From the NCBI GenBank assembly GCA_951230915.1, contig OX579637.1:22258001-22322000 (forward strand): a stretch of 64,000 nucleotides of DNA, given 5' to 3'. This stretch comes from Antitrichia curtipendula (lineage: Eukaryota > Streptophyta > Bryopsida > Hypnales > Leucodontaceae). The position numbers and the translations under genes were made by a program. Positions 28,261-41,100 of this stretch are shown here, one piece after another; the first letter of the stretch is position 1; every line of letters starts with the position of its first letter. The notes under the pieces were generated by a model that did not search any database, was not told the DNA's origin, and worked only from the letters and a program-made list of their open reading frames with translations.

Positions 28261-29520
28261 GAGGGTGTTTGCAAATTACACCACTTTCTTCAAGTCACAT
28301 TCAAAATGAAATTCTATGACATTTGATGTGGGCCGCCTCTAAAATATAGGTCTGGTTTATTTCCCAGTGTTTTTTTGTATTCATGTGTGGACTGATTAAA
28401 TGCTACACACAAATTAAATATGTTCATGCATTCTTATACTTGAGGGTGTTTTGCAACTTACAAAACCTGCTTCAAGTCACATTCAAAATGAAATTCTATG
28501 ACATTTGATGTGGGCCGCCTCTAAAGTATAGGTCTCGTTTATTTCCCAGTGTTTTTTATTCACGTGTGGACTGATTAAGTACTACACACAAATTAAATAT
28601 GTTCATGCGTTCTACTAGTTCAGTGTGTTTGCAAATTACAAAACTTTCTTCAAGTCACATTCCAAATTGATATTCTATGACATTTGATGTGGGCCGCCTC
28701 TAAAGTATAGGTCTGGCTTATTTCCTAGTGTTTTTATTATTCAGGTATGGACTGCTTAAGTGCTACACAAAAATTAAATATGATCATGCATTCTTATACT
28801 TGAGGGTGTTTGCAAATTACACCACTTTCTTCAAGTCACATTCAAAATGGAAGTCTATGTCATTTGATGTGGGCCGCCTCTCAAGTATAGGTCTGGTTTA
28901 TCTCCTAGTGTTTTCTTTATTCAAGTGTGGACTGATAAAATGCTACACATAAATTAAATAAGTTCATGCATTCTAATACTTGAGGGTGTTTGCAAATTAC
29001 ACAACTTTCTTCAAGTCACATTCAAAATGATATACTATGACATTTGATGTGGGCCGCCTCTAAAGTATAGGTCTGGTTTATTTCCCAGTGTTTTTTCTAT
29101 TCAGGTATGGACTGATTAAATGCTACACAAAAATTAAATATGATCATGCATTCTTATACATGAGGGTGTTTGCAAATTACAAAACTTTCTTCAAGTCACA
29201 TTCAAAATGAAATTCTATGACATTTGATGTGGGCCACCTCTAAAGTATAGGTCTGGCTTATTTCCTAGTGTTTTTTTTATTCAGGTATGGACAGATTAAA
29301 TGCTACACAAAAATTAAATATGATCATGCATTCTTATACATGAGGGTGTTTGCAAATTACACAACTTTCTTCAAGTCACATTCAAAATGAAATTCTATGA
29401 CATTTGATGTGGGCCGCCTCTAAAGTATAGGTCTCGTTTATTTCCCAGTGTTTTTTATTCACGTGTGGACTGATTAAGTGCTACACACAAATTAAATATG
29501 TTCATGCATTCTTATACTTG
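28261..29520. repeat. Transition monomers, including a rare marker monomer
   Basis: Contains an unusual monomer with TTTTTTGTATTCATGTGTGG (about 28371) followed by GTGTTTTGCAACTTACAAAA and CCTGCTTC (28447 on), then a shortened T tract with GGTCTCGTTTATT and AATTGATATTC. The same rare monomer recurs near 38521 and 40501, so this is a traceable unit. After it come type C-like and GATCATGCATTC monomers that lead into the next HOR. Several 1-2 bp indels cluster at 28375-28665 and near 29450. Confidence 0.8.
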
Positions 29521-30420
29521 AGGGTGTTTGGAAATTACACAACTTCCTTCAAGTCACAATCAAAATGATATACTATGACATTTGATGTGGGCCGCCTCTA
29601 AAGTATAGGTCTGGCTTATTTCCTAGTGTTTTTTTTATTCAGGTATGGTCTGATTAATTGCTACACAAAAATTAAAAATGATCATGCATTCTTATACATG
29701 AGGGTGTTTGCAAATTACAGAACTTTCTTCAAGTCACATTCAAAATGGAAGTCTATGTCATTTGATGTGGGCCGCCTCTCAAGTATAGGTCTGGTTTATC
29801 TCCTAGTGTTTTCTTTATTCAAGTGTGGACTGATAAAATGCTACACATAAATTAAATAAGTTCATGCATTCTAATACTTGAGGGTGTTTGCAAATTACAC
29901 AACTTTCTTCAAGTCACATTCAAAATGATATACTATGACATTTGATGTGGGCCGCCTCTAAAGTATAGGTCTGGTTTATTTCCCAGTGTTTTTTCTATTC
30001 AGGTATGGACTGATTAAATGCTACACAAAAATTAAATATGATCATGCATTCTTATACATGAGGGTGTTTGCAAATTACAAAACTTTCTTCAAGTCACATT
30101 CAAAATGAAATTCTATGACATTTGATGTGGGCCACCTCTAAAGTATAGGTCTGGCTTATTTCCTAGTGTTTTTTTTATTCAGGTATGGACAGATTAAATG
30201 CTACACAAAAATTAAATATGATCATGCATTCTTATACATGAGGGTGTTTGCAAATTACACAACTTTCTTCAAGTCACATTCAAAATGAAATTCTATGACA
30301 TTTGATGTGGGCTGCCTCTAAAGTATAGGTCTGGCTTATTTCCTAGTGTTTTTATTATTCAGGTATGGACTGATTAAGTGCTACACACAAATTAAATATG
30401 TTCATGCATTCTTATACTTG
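29521..30420. repeat. 5-mer HOR unit (900 bp), first of the GGAAATTAC series
   Basis: The unit starts with a monomer bearing GTGTTTGGAAATTACACAAC, TTCCTTCAAGTCACAATC and ATATACTATGAC, and next has GGTATGGTCTGATTAATTGC. These marks return at 30421 and 33481; the second mark also returns at 35581. From 29521 to 30421 the spacing is 900 bp. The order resembles 28801-29520, which is an imperfect earlier version. Confidence 0.8.
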
Positions 30421-33400
30421 AGGGTGTTTGGAAATTACACAACTTCCTTCAAGTCACAATCAAAATGATATACTATGACATTTGATGTGGGCCGCCTCTA
30501 AAGTATAGGTCTGGCTTATTTCCTAGTGTTTTTTTTATTCAGGTATGGTCTGATTAATTGCTACACAAAAATTAAAAATGATCATGCATTCTTATACATG
30601 AGGGTGTTTGCAAATTACAGAACTTTCTTCAAGTCACATTCAAAATGGAAGTCTATGTCATTTGATGTGGGCCGCCTCTCAAGTATAGGTCTGGTTTATC
30701 TCCTAGTGTTTTCTTTATTCATGTGTGGACTGATTAAATGCTACACACAAATTAAATATGTTCATGCATTCTTATACTTGAGGGTGTTTGCAAATTACAC
30801 AACTTTCTTCAAGTCACATTCAAAATGAAATTCTATGACATTTGATGTGGGCCGCCTCTAAAGTATAGGTCTGGTTTATTTCCCAGTGTTTTTTATATTC
30901 TCGTGTGGACTGATTAAATACTACACACAGATTAAATATGTTCACGCATTCTGATACTTCAGGGCGTTTTCAAATTACACAACTTTTTTCAAGTCACATT
31001 CAAAATGAAATTCTATGACATTTGATGTGGGCCGCCTCTAAAGTATAGGTCTGGCTTATTTCCTAGTGTTTTTATTATTCAGGTATGGACTGATTAAATG
31101 CTACACAAAAATTAAATATGTTCATGCGTTCTTATACTTGAGGGTGTTTGCAAATAACAAAACTTTCTTCAAGTCACATTCAAAATGATATTCTATGACA
31201 TTTGATGTGGGCCGCCTCTAAAGTATAGTTCTGGTTTATTTCCCAGTGTTTCTTTTATTCACGTGTGGACTGATTAAATACTACACACAAATTAAATGTG
31301 TTCATGCATTCTAATAGTTGAGGGTGTTTGCAAATTACACGACTTTCTTCAAGTCACATTCAAAATGAAATTCTATGACATTTGATGTGGGCCGCCTCTA
31401 AAGTATAGGTCTGGCTTATTTCCTAGTGTTTTTTTAATTCAGGTATGGACTGATTAAATGCTACACAAAAATTAAATATGATCATGCATTCTTATACAGG
31501 AGGGTGTATGCAAATTACAAAACTTTCTTCAAGTCACATTCAAAATGAAATTCTATGACATTTGATGTGGGCCGCCTCTAAAATATAGGTTTGGTTTATT
31601 TCCCAGTGTTTTTTTTATTCACGTGTGGACTGATTAAACACTACACACAAATTAAATATGTTCATGCATTCTAATAGTTGAGGGTGTTTGCAAATTACAA
31701 AACTTTCTTCAAGTCACATTCAAAATGAAATTCTATGACATTTGATGTGGGCCGCCTCTAAAGTATAGGTCTGGCTTATTTCCTAGTGTTTTTTTTATTC
31801 AGGTATGGACTGATTAAATGCTACACAAAAATTAAATATGTTCATGCATTCTAATAGTTGAGGGTGTTTGCAAATTACACAACTTTCTTCAAGTCACATT
31901 CAAAATGAAATTCTATGACATTTGATGTGGGCCGCCTCTAAAGTATAGGTCTGGCTTATTTCCTAGTGTTTTTTTTATTCAGGTATGGACAGATTAAATG
32001 CTATACAGAAATTAAATATGATCATGCATTCTTATACATGAGGGTGTATGCAAATTACAAAACTTTCTTCAAGTCACATTCAAAATGAAATTCTATGACA
32101 TTTGATGTGGGCCGCCTCTAAAGTATAGGTCTGGCTTATTTCCTAGTGTTTTTTTTATTCAGGTATGGACTGATTAAATGCTACACAAAAATTAAATATG
32201 TTCATGCATTCTAATAGTTGAGGGTGTTTGCAAATTACACAACTTTCTTCAAGTCACATTCAAAATGTAATTCTATGACATTTGGTGTGGGCCGCCTCTA
32301 AAGTATAGGTCTGGCTTATTTCCTAGTGTTTTTATTATTCAGGTATGGACTGATTAAGTGCTACACAAAAATTAAATATGATTATGCATTCTTATACATG
32401 AGGGTGTATGCAAATTACAAAACTTTCTTCAAGTCACATTCAAAATGAAATTCTATGTCATTTGATGTGGGCCGCCTCTCAAGTATAGGTCTGGTTTATC
32501 TCCTAGTGTTTTCTTTATTCAAGTGTGGACTGATTAAATGCTACACACAAATTAAATATGTTCATGCATTCTTATACTTGAGGGTGTTTGCAGATTACAC
32601 CACTTTCTTCAAGTCACATTCAAAATGAAATTCTATGACATTTGATGTGGGCCGCCTCTAAAATATAGGTTTGGTTTATTTCCCAGTGTTTTTTTTATTC
32701 ACGTGTGGACTGATTAAATACTACACACAAATTAAATATGTTCATGCATTCTAATAGTTGAGGGTGTTTGCAAATTACAAAACTTTCTTCAAGTCACATT
32801 CAAAATGATATTCTATGACATTTGATGTGGGCCGCCTCTAAAGTATAGGTCTGGCTTATTTCCTAGTGTTTTTTTTATTCAGGTATGGACTGATTAAATG
32901 CTACATAAAAATTAAATATGATCATGCATTCTTATACATGAGGGTGTTTGCAAATTACAAAACTTTCTTCAAGTCACATTCAAAATGAAAGTCTATGTCA
33001 TTTGATGTGGGCCGCCTCTCAAGTATAGGTCTGGTTTATCTCCTAGTGTTTTCTATATTCAAGTGTGGACTGATTAAATGCTACACACAAATTAAATATG
33101 TTCATGCATTCTTATACATGAGGGTGTTTGCAAATTACAAAACTTTCTTCAAGTCACATTCAAAATGAAATTCTATGACATTTGATGTGGGCCACCTCTA
33201 AAGTATAGGTCTGGCTTATTTCCTAGTGTTTTTTTTATTCAGGTATGGACAGATTAAATGCTACACAAAAATTAAATATGATCATGCATTCTTATACATG
33301 AGGGTGTTTGCAAATTACACAACTTTCTTCAAGTCACATTCAAAATGAAATTCTATGACATTTGATGTGGGCCGCCTCTAAAGTATAGGTCTGGCTTATT

Positions 33401-33480
33401 TCCTAGTGTTTTTATTATTCAGGTATGGACTGATTAAGTGCTACACACAAATTAAATATGTTCATGCATTCTTATACTTG
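30421..33480. repeat. 17-mer HOR unit (3.06 kb)
   Basis: The span between two GTGTTTGGAAATTACAC markers is 3060 bp. The first eleven monomers (30421-32400) match 33481-35460 in order, with shared marks such as TTCTCGTGTGG (30899 and 33959), GCAAATAACAAAAC (31150 and 34210), GTTTCTTTTATTC (about 31250 and 34310), TTTTTTAATTC (31433 and 34493) and TTTGGTGTGGGCC (32281 and 35341). The remaining six (32401-33480) resemble the tail of the large HOR and the 5-mer, so the unit reads as an 11-mer with a 1080-bp segment that the next copy lacks. Confidence 0.85.
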
Positions 33481-35460
33481 AGGGTGTTTGGAAATTACAC
33501 AACTTCCTTCAAGTCACAATCAAAATGATATACTATGACATTTGATGTGGGCCGCCTCTAAAGTATAGGTCTGGCTTATTTCCTAGTGTTTTTTTTATTC
33601 AGGTATGGTCTGATTAATTGCTACACAAAAATTAAAAATGATCATGCATTCTTATACATGAGGGTGTTTGCAAATTACAGAACTTTCTTCAAGTCACATT
33701 CAAAATGGAAGTCTATGTCATTTGATGTGGGCCGCCTCTCAAGTATAGGTCTGGTTTATCTCCTAGTGTTTTCTTTATTCATGTGTGGACTGATTAAATG
33801 CTACACACAAATTAAATATGTTCATGCATTCTTATACTTGAGGGTGTTTGCAAATTACACAACTTTCTTCAAGTCACATTCAAAATGAAATTCTATGACA
33901 TTTGATGTGGGCCGCCTCTAAAGTATAGGTCTGGTTTATTTCCCAGTGTTTTTTATATTCTCGTGTGGACTGATTAAATACTACACACAGATTAAATATG
34001 TTCACGCATTCTGATACTTGAGGGCGTTTTCAAATTACACAACTTTTTTCAAGTCACATTCAAAATGAAATTCTATGACATTTGATGTGGGCCGCCTCTA
34101 AAGTATAGGTCTGGCTTATTTCCTAGTGTTTTTATTATTCAGGTATGGACTGATTAAATGCTACACAAAAATTAAATATGTTCATGCGTTCTTATACTTG
34201 AGGGTGTTTGCAAATAACAAAACTTTCTTCAAGTCACATTCAAAATGATATTCTATGACATTTGATGTGGGCCGCCTCTAAAGTATAGTTCTGGTTTATT
34301 TCCCAGTGTTTCTTTTATTCACGTGTGGACTGATTAAATACTACACACAAATTAAATGTGTTCATGCATTCTAATAGTTGAGGGTGTTTGCAAATTACAC
34401 GACTTTCTTCAAGTCACATTCAAAATGAAATTCTATGACATTTGATGTGGGCCGCCTCTAAAGTATAGGTCTGGCTTATTTCCTAGTGTTTTTTTAATTC
34501 AGGTATGGACTGATTAAATGCTACACAAAAATTAAATATGATCATGCATTCTTATACAGGAGGGTGTATGCAAATTACAAAACTTTCTTCAAGTCACATT
34601 CAAAATGAAATTCTATGACATTTGATGTGGGCCGCCTCTAAAATATAGGTTTGGTTTATTTCCCAGTGTTTTTTTTATTCACGTGTGGACTGATTAAATA
34701 CTACACACAAATTAAATATGTTCATGCATTCTAATAGTTGAGGGTGTTTGCAAATTACAAAACTTTCTTCAAGTCACATTCAAAATGAAATTCTATGACA
34801 TTTGATGTGGGCCGCCTCTAAAGTATAGGTCTGGCTTATTTCCTAGTGTTTTTTTTATTCAGGTATGGACTGATTAAATGCTACACAAAAATTAAATATG
34901 TTCATGCATTCTAATAGTTGAGGGTGTTTGCAAATTACACAACTTTCTTCAAGTCACATTCAAAATGAAATTCCATGACATTTGATGTGGGCCGCCTCTA
35001 AAGTATAGGTCTGGCTTATTTCCTAGTGTTTTTTTTATTCAGGTATGGACTGATTAAATGCTACACAGAAATTAAATATGATCATGCATTCTTATACATG
35101 AGGGTGCATGCAAATTACAAAACTTTCTTCAAGTCACATTCAAAATGAAATTCTATGACATTTGATGTGGGCCGCCTCTAAAGTATAGGTCTGGCTTATT
35201 TCCTAGTGTTTTTTTTATTCAGGTATGGACTGATTAAATGCTACACAAAAATTAAATATGTTCATGCATTCTAATAGTTGAGGGTGTTTGCAAATTACAC
35301 AACTTTCTTCAAGTCACATTCAAAATGTAATTCTATGACATTTGGTGTGGGCCGCCTCTAAAGTATAGGTCTGGCTTATTTCCTAGTGTTTTTTTTATTC
35401 AGGTATGGACTGATTAAATGCTACACAAAAATTAAATATGATCATGCATTCTTATACATG
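33481..35460. repeat. 11-mer HOR unit (1.98 kb)
   Basis: Matches 30421-32400 at offset 3060 but goes directly into the next unit without the 1080-bp segment. Differences are few; for example 31981 has CAGATTAAATGCTATACAG where 35041 has TGATTAAATGCTACACAG, and 35101 has GGGTGCATGC instead of GGGTGTATGC. Confidence 0.87.
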
Positions 35461-37140
35461 AGGGTGTATGCAAATTACACAACTTTCTTCAAGTCACATT
35501 CAAAATGAAATTCTATGACATTTGATGTGGGCCGCCTCTAAAGTATAGGTCTGGCTTATTTCCTAGTATTTTTTTTATTCAGGTATGGTCTGATTAATTG
35601 CTACACAAAAATTAAAAATGATCATGCATTCTTATACATGAGGGTGTTTGCAAATTACAGAACTTTCTTCAAGTCACATTCAAAATGGAAGTCTATGTCA
35701 TTTGATGTGGGCCGCCTCTCAAGTATAGGTCTGGTTTATCTCCTAGTGTTTTCTTTATTCATGTGTGGACTGATTAAATGCTACACACAAATTAAATATG
35801 TTCATGCATTCTTATACTTGAGGGTGTTTGCAAATTACACCACTTTCTTCAAGTCACATTCAAAATGAAATTCTATGACATTTGATGTGGGCCGCCTCTA
35901 AAGTATAGGTCTGGTTTATTTCCCAGTGTTTTTTATATTCTCGTGTGGACTGATTAAATACTACACACAGATTAAATATGTTCACGCATTCTGATACTTG
36001 AGGGCGTTTTCAAATTACACAACTTTTTTCAAGTCACATTCAAAATGAAATTCTATGACATTTGATGTGGGCCGCCTCTAAAGTATAGGTCTGGCTTATT
36101 TCCTAGTGTTTTTATTATTCAGGTATGGACTGATTAAATGCTACACAAAAATTAAATATGTTCATGCGTTCTTATACTTGAGGGTGTTTGCAAATAACAA
36201 AACTTTCTTCAAGTCACATTCAAAATGATATTCTATGACATTTGATGTGGGCCGCCTCTAAAGTATAGTTCTGGTTTATTTCCCAGTGTTTCTTTTATTC
36301 ACGTGTGAACTGATTAAATACTACACACAAATTAAATGTGTTCATGCATTCTAATAGTTGAGGGTGTTTGCAAATTACACGACTTTCTTCAAGTCACATT
36401 CAAAATGAAATTCTATGACATTTGATGTGGGCCGCCTCTAAAGTATAGGTCTGGCTTATTTCCTAGTGTTTTTTTAATTCAGGTATGGACTGATTAAATG
36501 CTACACAAAAATTAAATATGATCATGCATTCTTATACAGGAGGGTGTATGCAAATTACAAAACTTTCTTCAAGTCACATTCAAAATGAAATTCTATGACA
36601 TTTGATGTGGGCCGCCTCTAAAATATAGGTTTGGTTTATTTCCCAGTGTTTTTTTTATTCACGTGTGGACTGATTAAATACTACACACAAATTAAATATG
36701 TTCATGCATTCTAATAGTTGAGGGTGTTTGCAAATTACAAAACTTTCTTCAAGTCACATTCAAAATGAAATTCTATGACATTTGATGTGGGCCGCCTCTA
36801 AAGTATAGGTCTGGCTTATTTCCTAGTGTTTTTTTTATTCAGGTATGGACTGATTAAATTCTACACAAAAATTAAATATGTTCATGCATTCTAATAGTTG
36901 AGGGTGTTTGCAAATTACACAACTTTCTTCAAGTCACATTCAAAATGAAATTCCATGACATTTGATGTGGGCCGCCTCTAAAGTATAGGTCTGGCTTATT
37001 TCCTAGTGTTTTTTTTATTCAGGTATGGACTGATTAAATGCTACACAGAAATTAAATATGATCATGCATTCTTATACATGAGGGTGCATGCAAATTACAA
37101 AACTTTCTTCAAGTCACATTCAAAATGAAATTCTATGACA
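35461..37140. repeat. 11-mer HOR unit, second copy (partial)
   Basis: Aligns with the previous unit at offset 1980 from about 35560: GGTATGGTCTGATTAATTGC at 35582, TTCTCGTGTGG at 35939, and GGGTGCATGC at 37082 against 35102. Its first monomer differs from the GTGTTTGGAAATTAC marker monomer, so the crossover that made this copy lies inside 35461-35560. The match ends near 37140, where the sequence turns to AAAATATAGGTTTGG monomers. Confidence 0.85.
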
Positions 37141-40100
37141 TTTGATGTGGGCCGCCTCTAAAATATAGGTTTGGTTTATTTCCCAGTGTTTTTTTTATTC
37201 ACGTGTGGACTGATTAAATACTACACACAAATTAAATATGTTCATGCATTCTTATACTTGAGGGTGTTTGCAGATTACACCACTTTCTTCAAGTCACATT
37301 CAAAATGAAATTCTATGACATTTGATGTGGGCCGCCTCTAAAGTATAGGTCTGGCTTATTTCCTAGTGTTTTTTTTATTCAGGTATGGACTGATTAAATG
37401 CTACACAAAAATTAAATATGATCATGCATTCTTATACATGAGGGTGTTTGCAAATTACACAACTTTCTTCAAGTCACATTCAAAATGAAATTCTATGACA
37501 TTTGATGTGGGCTGCCTCTAAAGTATAGGTCTGGCTTATTTCCTAGTGTTTTCTATATTCAAGTGTGGACTGATTAAATGCTACACACAAATTAAATATG
37601 TTCATGCATTCTTATACTTGAGGGTGTTTGCAGATTACACCACTTTCTTCAAGTCACATTCAAAATGAAATTCTATGACATTTGATGTGGGCCGCCTCTA
37701 AAATATAGGTCTGGCTTATTTCCTAGTGTTTTTTTTATTCAGGTATGGACTGATTAAATGCTACATAAAAATTAAATATGATCATGCATTCTTATACATG
37801 AGGGTGTTTGCAAATTACAAAACTTTCTTCAAGTCACATTCAAAATGAAAGTCTATGTCATTTGATGTGGGCCGCCTCTCAAGTATAGGTCTGGTTTATC
37901 TCCTAGTGTTTTCTATATTCAAGTGTGGACTGATTAAATGCTACACACAAATTAAATATGTTCATGCATTCTTATACTTGAGGGTGTTTGCAGATTACAC
38001 CACTTTCTTCAAGTCACATTCAAAATGAAATTCTATGACATTTGATGTGGGCCGCCTCTAAAATATAGGTCTGGCTTATTTCCTAGTGTTTTTTTTATTC
38101 ACGTGTGGACTTATTAAATGCTACACACAAATTATATATGTTCATGCATTCTGATAGTTCAGGGTGTTTGCAAATTACACCACTTTCTTCAAGTCACATT
38201 CAAAATGAAATTCTATGACATTTGATGTGGGCCGCCTCTAAAATATAGGTCGGGCTTATTTCCCAGTGTTTTTTTTATTCACGTGTGGACTGATTAAATG
38301 CCACACATAAATTAAATAAGTTTATGCATTCTAATACTTGAGGGTGTTTGCAAATTACACCACTTTCTTCAAGTCACATTCAAAATGAAATTCTATGACA
38401 TTTGATGTGGGCCGCCTCTAAAATATAGGTCTGGTTTATTTCCCAGTGTTTTTTTGTATTCATGTGTGGACTGATTAAATGCTACACACAAATTAAATAT
38501 GTTCATGCATTCTTATACTTGAGGGTGTTTTGCAACTTACAAAACCTGCTTCAAGTCACATTCAAAATGAAATTCTATGACATTTGATGTGGGCCGCCTC
38601 TAAAGTATAGGTCTGGCTTATTTCCTAGTGTTTTTTTTATTCAGGTATGGACTGATTAAATGCTACATAAAAATTAAATATGATCATGCATTCTTATACA
38701 TGAGGGTGTTTGCAAATTACAGAACTTTCTTCAAGTCACATTCAAAATGAAAGTCTATGTCATTTGATGTGGGCCGCCTCTCAAGTATAGGTCTGGTTTA
38801 TCTCCTAGTGTTTTCTATATTCAAGTGTGGACTGATTAAATGCTACACACAAATTAAATATGTTCATGCATTCTTATACTTGAGGGTGTTTGCAGATTAC
38901 ACCACTTTCTTCAAGTCACATTCAAAATGAAATTCTATGACATTTGATGTGGGCCGCCTCTAAAATATAGGTCTGGCTTATTTCCTAGTGTTTTTTTTAT
39001 TCACGTGTGGACTTATTAAATGCTACACACAAATTATATATGTTCATGCATTCTGATAGTTCAGGGTGTTTGCAAATTACACAACTTTCTTCAAGTCACA
39101 TTCAAAATGAAATTCTATGACTTTTGATGTGGGCCGCCTCTAAAATATAGGTCGGGCTTATTTCCCAGTGTTTTTTTTATTCACGTGTGGACTGATTAAA
39201 TGCCACACATAAATTAAATAAGTTTAAACATTCTAATACTTGAGGGCGTTTGCAGATTACACCACTTTCTTCAAGTCACATTCAAAATGAAATTCTATGA
39301 CATTTGATGTGGGCTGCCTCTAAAATATAGGTTTGGTTTATTTCCCAGTGTTTTTTTTATTCACGTGTGGACTGATTAAATACTACACACAAATTAAATA
39401 TGTTCATGCATTCTAATAGTTGAGGGTGTTTGCAAATTACACAACTTCAAGTCACATTCAAAATGATATTCTATGACATTTGATGTGGGCCGCCTCTAAA
39501 GTATAGGTCTGGCTTATTTCCTAGTGTTTTTTTTATTCAGGTATGGACTGATTAAATGCTACATAAAAATTAAATATGATCATGCATTCTTATACATGAG
39601 GGTGTTTGCAAATTACAAAACTTTCTTCAAGTCACATTCAAAATGAAAGTCTATGTCATTTGATGTGGGCCGCCTCTCAAGTATAGGTCTGGTTTATCTC
39701 CTAGTGTTTTCTATATTCAAGTGTGGACTGATTAAATGCTACACACAAATTAAATATGTTCATGCATTCTTATACTTGAGGGTGTTTACAGATTACACCA
39801 CTTTCTTCAAGTCACATTCAAAATGAAATTCTATGACATTTGATGTGGGCCGCCTCTAAAATATAGGTCTGACTTATTTCCTAGTGTTTTTTTTATTCAC
39901 GTGTGGACTTATTAAATGCTACACACAAATTATATATGTTCATGCATTCTGATAGTTCAGGGTGTTTGCAAATTACACCACTTTCTTCAAGTCACATTCA
40001 AAATGAAATTCTATGACATTTGATGTGGGCCGCCTCTAAAATATAGGTCTGGCTTATTTCCTAGTGTTTTTTTTATTCACGTGTGGACTTATTAAATGCT

Positions 40101-40860
40101 ACACACAAATTATATATGTTCATGCATTCTGATAGTTCAGGGTGTTTGCAAATTACACCACTTTCTTCAAGTCACACTCAAAATGAAATTCTATGACATT
40201 TGATGTGGGCCGCCTCTAAAATATAGGTCGGGCTTATTTCCCAGTGTTTTTCTTATTCACGTGTGGACTGATTAAATGCCACACATAAATTAAATAAGTT
40301 CATGCATTCTAATACTTGAGGGTGTTTGCAAATTACACCACTTTCTTCAAGTCACATTCAAAATGAAATTCTATGACATTTGATGTGGGCCGCCTCTAAA
40401 ATATACGTCTGGTATATTTCCCAGTGTTTTTTTGTATTCATGTGTGGACTGATTAAATGCTACACACAAATTAAATATGTTCATGCATTCTTATACTTGA
40501 GGGTGTTTTGCAACTTACAAAACCTGCTTCAAGTCACATTCAAAATGAAATTCTATGACATTTGATGTGGGCCGCCTCTAAAGTATAGGTCTCGTTTATT
40601 TCCCAGTGTTTTTTATTCACGTGTGGACTGATTAAGTACTACACACAAATTAAATATGTTCATGCGTTCTACTAGTTCAGGGTGTTTGCAAATTACAAAA
40701 CTTTCTTCAAGTCACATTCAAAATTGATATTCTATGACATTTGATGTGGGCCGCCTCTAAAGTATAGGTCTGGCTTATTTCCTAGTGTTTTTATTATTCA
40801 GGTATGGACTGCTTAAGTGCTACACAAAAATTAAATATGATCATGCATTCTTATACTTGA
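37141..40860. repeat. Second occurrence of the 5-mer family with marker monomers
   Basis: The five-monomer order seen at 25381-28260 returns at about 37621-40320, with repeated AAAGTCTATGTC plus TTTTCTATATTC monomers at 37801, 38701 and 39601. The rare GTGTTTTGCAACTTACAAAA monomer is inserted at 38521 and appears again at 40501. From 40321 to 40860 the order copies 28261-28800 at an offset of about 12.06 kb. A 6-bp loss at about 39447 shortens CTTTCTTC to CTTC, and AAGTTTAAACATTC at 39222 is a private change. Confidence 0.82.
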
Positions 40861-41100
40861 GGGTGTTTGCAAATTACACCACTTTCTTCAAGTCACATTC
40901 AAAATGAAATTCTATGACATTTGCTGTGGGCCGCCTCTAAAGTATAGGTCTGGCTTATTTCCTAGTGTTTTTATTATTCAGGTATGGACTGCTTAAGTGC
41001 TACACAAAAATTAAATATGATCATGCATTCCTATACTTCAGGGTGTTTGCAAATTACACCACTTTCTTCAAGTCACATTCAAAATGGAAACTATGACATT
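40861..41100. repeat. Junction between the two subfamilies
   Basis: The monomer at 40861 is left-type but already has TTGCTGTGGG before GCCGCCTCT and a left-type remainder (TTATTATTCAGGTATGG). The next monomer, at 41041, has a 1-bp shorter AATGGAAACTATGAC and then switches to right-type GGCCTCTAAAGAATAGG, CCGTC and AAATCACGTGTGGCTGG. All later monomers are right-type or mixed. The change from one subfamily to the other therefore takes about one to two monomers, with no unique sequence between. Confidence 0.88.

Noticed and set aside
39430..39460. Possible insertion boundary or target-site mark where the monomer is short
   Set aside because: It is a simple 6-bp loss (CTTTCTTC to CTTC) between short direct repeats, with normal satellite on both sides.
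40380..40565. 61-codon open frame, and another of 63 codons at 40984-41175
   Set aside because: Both lie in satellite monomers near the subfamily junction. The first starts at TTG, and they use different frames of the same repeat. No codon constraint or gene context is seen.
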